From Berberis thunbergii (lineage: Eukaryota > Streptophyta > Magnoliopsida > Ranunculales > Berberidaceae), in the NCBI GenBank assembly GCA_003290165.1, contig QNQO01000532.1, positions 62,001-126,000 on the forward strand: a stretch of 64,000 nucleotides of DNA. The letters run 5' to 3'. This document shows positions 57,578 through 64,000 of this stretch, one piece after another. The notes beneath the pieces are model-generated. The model worked only from the letters and a program-made list of their open reading frames with translations, had not been told where the DNA came from and searched no databases. Position 1 is the first letter of the stretch. Each line of letters opens with the position of its first letter. A program made the position numbers and the translations under genes.

Positions 57578-58469
57578 TTCAAAACCAATATTTCATTAAT
57601 TAGTAGCATTATGCATGGGTTCTTTCGCAGAGATTTCATTGATAGTAAATGCAGAGTTTTCAAAAGGCATGCATTATTTCCCTTTGATTTACCTTGTACA
57701 GTGTTTATAAGGCTTACGATCCAACTCAATATATAATTACCAAAAAAATAAAGAGACCCCTTGATCATATATGAATCTCTCTATATGGGATACCTATGAA
57801 GAAGAAGATTCTGTAACCTTACACTAGTAGTATATTTAAACTGTTTCAAGTATATTTAGAGGTCAAATTTTTTAGATCCACATGAACATCAAATGGCCCC
57901 TTAACCTACTGTTGCTAGACTGAAATGCAATCTACAATTCTATTACCTCTTTATATATATATATATGTGTGTGTTGTAAACTTCTTCACTTACATTAGGG
58001 CACATTTTTGTTGTTTCAGTGAAAGAATATATTGTTTGAGACAATTTATGAGCAATTTCATTCAACATTTCTGTCACAAAGATTTGCTTGATTCATATGT
58101 GTGGATGAAGAAACTCAAAATGCATGAAGTTGAAACTACTTTTATAATCATCGGAGAGTAATCCTAAAACTAATTTCACAAGAATGCATGGTTGATTTGA
58201 ATAACTATGAGGTCATGAATGTTCACAGTTAATTAGCCTGTATATCTTCATTTAATTCGATCGTATTTATTCATTATGTTCTTTTTTTGGTGGTAATTCT
58301 CAACAGAAGCTATTATCGTTGTACACATAGTAACTGTCGAGTGAAGAAGAGGGTGGAACGATTATCAGAAGATTGTAGAATGGTGATAACAACATATGAA
58401 GGCAGACACACCCATTCTCCATGTGATGATTCCAATTCATCTGAAAATGAATGTTTTAATTCATTTTAG
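55092..58469 (+). CDS. WRKY12: WRKY transcription factor, group IIc, WRKY12-like
   Basis: Exons 55092-55379, 55561-55625, 56010-56171 and 58307-58469 join in frame to 678 nt (225 aa). The N-terminus ([17 protein letters not shown], then poly-T/H/N-rich sequence) is loosely conserved. From residue 118: [56 protein letters not shown] (DNA-contacting heptapeptide at 157-163), and a C-X4-C-X23-H-X-H zinc site (C177, C182, H206, H208); the end ENECFNSF resembles WRKY12's acidic-Cys-Ser-Phe tail. The intron after the Pro-Arg codon of LHPR is the conserved WRKY-domain position. The family binds W-boxes (TTGACC/T) in the nucleus. Arabidopsis WRKY12 represses secondary wall formation in pith and promotes flowering; the same role here is inference. 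WRKY13 is the main alternative, but the [13 protein letters not shown] block and tail favour WRKY12. Confidence 0.95.
57506..57577. repeat. (AAT)n microsatellite in WRKY intron 3
   Basis: About 24 AAT units in the 2.1-kb intron 3. It gives a poly-Leu frame on the minus strand that is not a gene. Confidence 0.95.
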
Positions 58470-59023
58470 TATTAGCTATCACAAATTATGTTGTAACATT
58501 TACATGAATTATAGTTGTAATAATTCCTTTATTGTACAATGACCTAGTGTCATAGCTCGGTCTGTTATAAACTTTTGAATCACATTTTTCTTTTTGTTTG
58601 ATACCTAAGAAAGATGAAAATTAATTTACACAATGTGTGAACTTGATGTTTAACAATTGTATACTTATAAAAAACCTAAAAATAAATCTAAGTCTCTAAT
58701 AGTGCTTTCTTCTATCTCTTAAAGTTCTTCACGTAAGAAAAATAATAAAACAATGAAGAGCATGGAACATTTTGCAAAATTCCAATAAAGAAACTGAAAA
58801 AGTTAAAAATATACGAGTTCAAACAGTTTGTGGTGAATTTGAATCTTTGCACGTGAAAGATTTCAAATCAATTTCTAATTACTTAGTATTGACATTAGGG
58901 TGACTGAGAAAACAGTATGTTTGTTTGGATCCAAAATTTGACCTTCCCGGCTTGCTTATTCGATTCAAGCTTTCCCCTATCTTTTATTTGTTATACAAGA
59001 CATAAAACCCGCGCAATCATTTT
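58470..59023. other. 3' region of the WRKY gene and spacer
   Basis: 58470-58690 is probably the 3' UTR. No gene follows before the LTR-like block. Confidence 0.45.
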
Positions 59024-59680
59024 TTGTCCCTGCTTTGACCTTAACCTACACAAGAAATGCATGTGAGTCATGGATCACCGTTGTGGTGGTTGATGCTAAA
59101 GTCAAACAGGGATCTGAGGAATGTGTAATGTTGTAAACATGGAATTTGTAGCGTACCTTATCTTACCAACCTCATGTCTTATTTATATTGCTGAAGTCCT
59201 GGTTCAACCAGGCCATCAGTGGTGTAGTTTAGGGAAAAAAATCTTCGTGGAGATCATTATCTAATTAAGAGTTGTGCTATGAAGGGAAGTTTCCCTGTTG
59301 GACTTGTGTTCCTAGATACGCGGGAGATAATTCATAGTCACAGTGTCGTCCATAAATGGAAGTTTTCATGTGCGACGTATACTTTGGTATTTGCTTCCTA
59401 GTTGGAAGCAAAATGTTGTTGTCATGCCTTTCTAAAGCTGATCCCTGAGATACTTGCCTTAATAGGGCTTACGAGTATTGGGGATAGCTGTGAGACGCGT
59501 GGGCTTAACAGGCAGTGAGAATTCGAATCCGTCTGGTGGACTGCATTGGGAAAACTTGGAACCGCTTGGGTCAAATCACTGTTGGGTTAACACTAGGGCA
59601 TGTTATTATTTGAGATCATCATGACACGTGTATGGCATAGAATTGGGAATGCTTTGGCGAATCATCAACTACTCCACCCG
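59024..59680 (+). mobile_element. Gypsy-like LTR, sense, upstream of a gag-like region
   Basis: Homologous in order to 11207-11860 (shared GATACTTGCCTTA, CTTACGAGTATTG, GTGGTGTAG, GGGAGAT and others). It lies ahead of the coding remnant at 59.9 kb, as a 5' LTR would. Exact borders are uncertain. Confidence 0.6.
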
Positions 59681-59820
59681 AGTAAGTGGGGCGTTTAGTC
59701 GATTCACTGACTCTCTAAAAAGCAACTGTACCGTCGTGGTGATTGAACCTGAAGCGTTGTCTCGAGCGGCGCATAGCATTAATGGGTACACGACTGCTCG
59801 AGGAGGAAAACTACGATTTG

Positions 59821-61670
59821 TCTTCTCCATAAATATTTGTCGTTTTGAGGAAGTTCTTATCTGTGTAATTTATTCAAGCAATCGTGTTGATGTAAAGCTT
59901 GATTTTTTTTTTTTATCGATGGTAGACAATGTTGAACTTTATTCTAAAGATATGTTGTCATTTACTTGCCTCAAGCTTTTTGAGGATAGTCTGGTCGATG
60001 AAACTGAATTAATCAGGTTTCAAAGTTTGTACCATATTCCAGGGGATCTGAAAATCGTTCCCGTGTTTGGGGATTTGGCCCCAACTACACCCCCTTAGGG
60101 GTATATAAGTTTGCACCGGGCATGTTTGAGTCAGCACCAGATGACGCTTGGTGTTTATTTTTCTCTCTTCACATGCCTCCTGCTCAAATGGTTCCGAGCG
60201 GGTTCAAGGTTTTGATTACGATTCTCCTGAGAGCGCATGATGCTAGCCTTCGTTTGACTCCGGCAATAATCCATCATATGACCACCGCTCGATTGGATGT
60301 TAGGGGCATTTGCATACTGAATTGCCCTATTTGTTTGCGTTTGGCAGCGGATGATACTGAGGCTTGGGAGAGGTATTGGTTCCTGGCTTCGATGAATTCT
60401 TCGTACTTCGAGTTTGGGAGTCGTAGAATCCCAAGATACTTCCAGTTCAACCTTCGTAAGTTTCTTAGTTGTTGGCTTATTTTTTTCGATCCTAGATGCT
60501 ATGTTGGTTTGATGTCATTTTCTTTTTTCGGAAAAGTTTGCAGCTCCGGCTCTCATTGAGGAGGAAAAAAGGGTAGAAATGGAGTTCCTTAAACTCCCTC
60601 TAGCTAGCGTCCGTTAAGGAGGTCATCACACCAAGCAACGTTGTGCATAGTGGGTTGCTACACTGTTCTCATGACATTCTCGTTGTGCCGGGTTCACCGG
60701 CAGAAGGGGTTGTCAGTCATCGCTTGAGGAAGAGGAGTCTGGCCATGCCTAGCCCGACTAGGTTGGTGGAATTGGAGGCGAGTGTGCCTTCTGTTGTTTC
60801 GAAAATGAGGCAATCCTCTGATCGTGCGTTTTCTACCCTTGGGCTATCGCGTTTTGCTTGGGCGACAACTTCAGAGGGTCGTTGTCTTCTGTTTGATGTC
60901 GTTGTTCCCCCTATTAACCTAGAGGGATAAAATATTGGTCCTCGCATTAACGTTTCAGGTCATCAAAAGTTCGAGGTTGACGTGCGCACCCTTGAATCGC
61001 ATAGTCCCATTATGCTGCATCACGAGTCCTTGCCTTCGAGAAGGCTTTCGCGGACCTGTGGATGTCATATTCGGATGCTTTCTACCGAGTAGATTCCTTG
61101 ACTAATCAGCTTCAGAATGTTGGTACTACCGCGAACTTGGGGGTTGTGAAGGCCACAGTTTTCATTTCTGAAGCGAAGTTTGCTAGCATATGATCTCAAC
61201 TGAGGTTGGCCAAGTCGAATGTGGCATCAACTCGTGCTGAACTGGGATGGACTCGGGCAGAGTTGGACCACTTAGATGCAGTTGTGGACAAGTAATTGTT
61301 CGATCTGCATGCCCAAGATGCCGAAAGGAGGTCAGTGGAGACAAAATGGGCCATCGGATGACAATAGCTGGAGTTTGAAGTCGACGTGGAGTTTCGCCGC
61401 GTTCGCGAGGCGGAACGCTTATTGTCGAATGAGCGTTTGCACTATGCTTCCCTGGTAGGTGCGGTGGATTTCAACATGTCGGGGCAGAGGCCGTTGATCT
61501 TGTCAAAGGTTATTGGAGGCAGATTAAAGCTTTTGGAGCTTATAAAAAAAGAACACCCAAGTGTCGACCTTAACTTTTCCCTTTATAGAAGGGTTGCTTT
61601 CGGACCCATCTCTCGAGGGGAAGATTCTGGCTTTGTAGGGAAAGTTGCTAAGGAGGTTGTTTCTCCTTAA
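59821..61670 (+). pseudogene. Gag-like ORF of a Gypsy-type element (putative gypsy-type transposon domain), copy 1
   Basis: The frame pieces run in order: MVDNVELYSKDMLSFTCLKL, FQSLYHIPGDLKIVPVFGDL, a TAG stop at about 60097, then SAPDDAWCLFF, HMPPAQMVPSGFKVLI, DDTEAWERYWFLASMNSSYF, then a Ser/Arg-rich part, and a coiled-coil-like segment (VDVEFRRVREAERLLSNERL, HYASLVGAVDFN) ending in KEVVSP and TAA. The F-x-L-P-x-x...PxQ-x-x-P-x-x-W/F layout resembles the plant 'putative gypsy-type transposon' gag-related family; the family name is from memory. Stops and indels inactivate it. No pol genes are present in the window. Confidence 0.6.
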
Positions 61671-61779
61671 AATAGTTGTAATGTCCTTCCCGGGAAAGAA
61701 AAATAGTTTTTTAATGAAAGTATTGTTTTGTCCTGTACTGTTGAGTTTTCTTTAGATGTTTTGTAGATCATAGAATATG

Positions 61780-62399
61780 TACTATCTTCACCATCCGTGT
61801 GCGCCGGACTAGGTGTTGAGCACCTGAAGCTGTCATCATTAGTTGTGGACCGATTAAGCTTATTTGGTAAGTTTGATGATCATTGTCTGTTAGGGAGCAA
61901 TGATCCCTTGGTGAGTCATCATCAAGTGGGCGAGCGCTGACTAGACTCCCACTTTCTCGGCCGTTATGGTTCGTACACAACGGACTAGGCGTTGGGCACT
62001 AGAAGCCGTCGTCATCAGTTGCGAACCGACTAAGCTTACCTGGTAAGTTTGGTGATCATTGTCTGTTGGAGAGCAATGATCTCTTAGCGAGCCGTCATCA
62101 TTAAGCGGGCGAACGCTGACTAGACTCCCACTTCCCCGACCTTTGTGGTCCGCACACAACGGACTAGGCATTGGACATCAGAAGTCATCGTCATCAGTCG
62201 CGAACTGACTAAGCTTACCTGGTAAGTTCAACGATCATTGTTTGTTGGAGAGCAATGATCCCTTGGCGAGTCGTCGTCATCAGCCTGTGAGCGTTGACTA
62301 GACTCCCACTTCGTTGGCTGTTGTGGTCCACGCACAGTGGACTAGGCGTTGGACACCAGAAGGCGTCGTCATCAGTCGCGAACTGATTAAGCTTACCTG
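61780..62399 (+). repeat. 178-bp tandem array 1 (about 3.5 units)
   Basis: Units starting ACTAGG lie at 61808, 61984, 62163 and 62341 (periods 176-179). Conserved words are AAGCTTACCTGGTAAGTT, GATCATTGTCTGTT, GAGCAATGATCCCTTGG and GCTGACTAGACTCCCACTT. The array follows the 3' end of the element copy and stops abruptly at 62399, where copy 2 begins. It is non-coding. Confidence 0.9.
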
Positions 62400-63450
62400 T
62401 CTTCTCTATAAATATTTGTCGTTTTGAGGAATTCCTTATCTGTGTAATTTATTCAAGCAATCGTGTTGATGTAAAGCTTGATTTTTTTTTGTTATTGATG
62501 GTAGACAATGTTGAATTTTATTTTGAGGATATGTTGTCCTTCACTTGCCTCAAGCTCTTTGAGGATAGTCTGGTCGATGAAACTGAATTAATCAGGTTTC
62601 AAAGTTTGTACCATATTCCAGGGGATCTGGAAATTGTTCTCGTGTTTGGGGATTTGGCCCCAACTACACCCCCTCAGGGGTATATAAGTTTGCACCGGGC
62701 ATGTTTTAGTCAGGGCTTCGATTCCCAGCACCAGATGACGTCTGGTGTTTCTTTTTCTCTCTTCACATGCCTCCTGCTTAAATGGTTCCGAGCGGATTCA
62801 AGGTTTTGATTACGACTCGGGCTGAGTTGGGATGGACTCGGGCTGAGTTGGAGCACTTAGATGCAGTTGTGGACAAGTGATCGTCCGATCTGTAGGCCCA
62901 AGATGCCAAAAGGAGGCCGACGGAGACAAAATGGGTCGTCAAATGACAATAGCTGGAGTTTGAAGTCGACGTGGAGTTTCGCCGAGTTCGCGAGGCGGGA
63001 CGCTTATTGTCGAATGAGCGTTTGCACTATGCTGCCCTGGTAGGTGCGGTGGATTTCAACATGTTAGGGCAGAGGCCGTTGATCTTGTCAGAGGTTATTC
63101 GGGGCAGATTAAAGCTTTAGAGCTTATAAAAAAAAAACACCCAAGTGTCGACCTTAACTTTTCCCTTTATAGAAGGGTTGTTTTCGGACCCATCTCTCGA
63201 GGGGAGGATTTTGGCTCTGTAGGGAAAGTTGCTAAGGAGGTCCTTAAAATAGTTGTAATGTCCTTCCCGGGAAAGAAAAATAGTTTTTTACTGAAAATAT
63301 TGTTTTGTCCTGTACTGTTGAGTTTCTTTAGATGTTTTGTAGATCGTAGAATATATACTATCGGGTATAATGCCTATTTGTGTCAGTCGATTGTCGTGTG
63401 TAAGAATGTCGAGGAGACATTGTCTTCATCAATCGTCACCATCCGTGTGC
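62400..63450 (+). pseudogene. Gypsy-like element copy 2, internally deleted
   Basis: 62400 onward repeats the sequence of 59821 onward (TCTTCTCTATAAATATTTGT against TCTTCTCCATAAATATTTGT). It keeps MVDNVEFYFEDMLSFTCLKL, and reads CAG where copy 1 has the TAG stop, so the frame continues GYISLHRACFSQG. After about 62815 it jumps to the part matching about 61240: roughly 1 kb (60220-61240) is missing. The C-terminal part is also frameshifted. Confidence 0.8.
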
Positions 63451-64000
63451 GTCGAACTAGGTGTTGAGCACCTGAAGCTGTCATCATTAGTTGTGGACTG
63501 ATTAAGCTTACTTGGTAAGTTCAATGATCATTGCCTGTTAGGGAGCAATGATCCCTTGGTGAGTCGTCATCAAGTGGGCGAGCGCTAACTAGACTCCCAC
63601 TTTCTCGGCTGTCATGGATCGTGCACAACGGACTAGGCATTGGGCACTAGAAGCAGTCGTCATCAGTTGCGAACTGACTAAGCTTACCTGGTAAGTTTGG
63701 TGATCATTGTCTGTTGGAGAGCAATGATCCCTTAGCGAGCCGTCGTCATCAAGCAGGCGAGCGCTGACTAGACTCCCACTTCCCCGACCTTCGTGGTCCG
63801 CGCACAGCGGACTAGACGTTGGACATCAGAAGTCATCGTCATCAGTAGCGAACTGACTAAGCTTACCTGGTAAGTTCAACGATCATTGTTGTTGGAGAGC
63901 AATGATCCCTTGGCGAGTCGTTGTCATCAAGCATGTGAGCGTTGACTAGACTCCCGTTTTCTCGGCTGTTGTGGTCCGCGCACATCGGACTAGGTGTTGG
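63451..64000 (+). repeat. 178-bp tandem array 2 (runs off the window)
   Basis: Units start at 63456, 63632, 63811 and 63989 with the same order of sequence variants as array 1, so the array was copied together with the element. The window ends inside it. Confidence 0.9.

Noticed and set aside
57466..57768. 100-codon minus-strand ORF with poly-Leu
   Set aside because: It is the translation of the (AAT)n repeat in WRKY intron 3.
61768..62171. Two minus-strand ORFs with SGSLVSARPLDDD-like repeats as a repeat protein
   Set aside because: They are translations of the 178-bp tandem array, have stops in other units and no start context.

Overview
This is a stretch of nuclear DNA from a flowering plant, almost certainly a eudicot. 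It shows GT-AG introns with T-rich acceptors, plant-type gene families (WRKY, ankyrin-PGG, Bax inhibitor-1), and AT-rich intergenic DNA full of hAT, Mutator, CACTA, Helitron, LINE, Copia and Gypsy debris. The species cannot be fixed from the window alone. Gene density is low: four intact multi-exon genes in 64 kb.

Layout. 1-470: remnant of a plant RNase H-like (RVT_3) domain on the minus strand. 1276-4506 (+): Bax inhibitor-1 (5 exons, 251 aa) with a 730-bp hAT MITE in intron 2 and a duplicated splice acceptor in intron 4. 4.5-12.2 kb: intergenic, with a MITE family, a 274-bp tandem repeat, a Helitron end, a CACTA end and a Gypsy-type LTR. 12.26-14.71 kb: two decayed ankyrin-family genes; the PGG/membrane part of the first is split by a hAT-like element that carries the first two exons of galactokinase. 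15751-25137 (+): ELMO/CED-12 domain protein (9 exons, 265 aa) with two oppositely oriented LINE remnants in its 6-kb intron 2. 28239-31451 (-): cytosolic-type nucleoside diphosphate kinase (3 exons, 148 aa) with a long-TIR element and a large hairpin in intron 2. 31.7-38.9 kb: two hAT-like elements and a 3.65-kb Gypsy LTR with a 5-bp target duplication. 40.97-43.4 kb: a tRNA-Asp 5' half joined to a decayed Gypsy reverse transcriptase, which is interrupted by a Mutator-type foldback element. A second copy of that element lies at 45.2-46.2 kb. 49.5-52.2 kb: a 155-bp hairpin MITE, a miniature Copia element and a tRNA-derived SINE. 55092-58469 (+): group IIc WRKY factor, very close to WRKY12 (4 exons, 225 aa). 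59-64 kb: a Gypsy-like element with a partial 2.58-kb duplication, each copy ending in 178-bp tandem repeats.

The four intact genes are unrelated housekeeping or developmental genes: ER membrane stress control, small-GTPase-module signalling, nucleotide balance, and transcription control of secondary wall and flowering. They do not form a pathway. I found no evidence of a novel multi-gene system. The most unusual objects are the gene-capturing hAT element nested in an ankyrin-PGG gene, the duplicated splice acceptor of Bax inhibitor-1, and the symmetrical Mutator-type foldback family.
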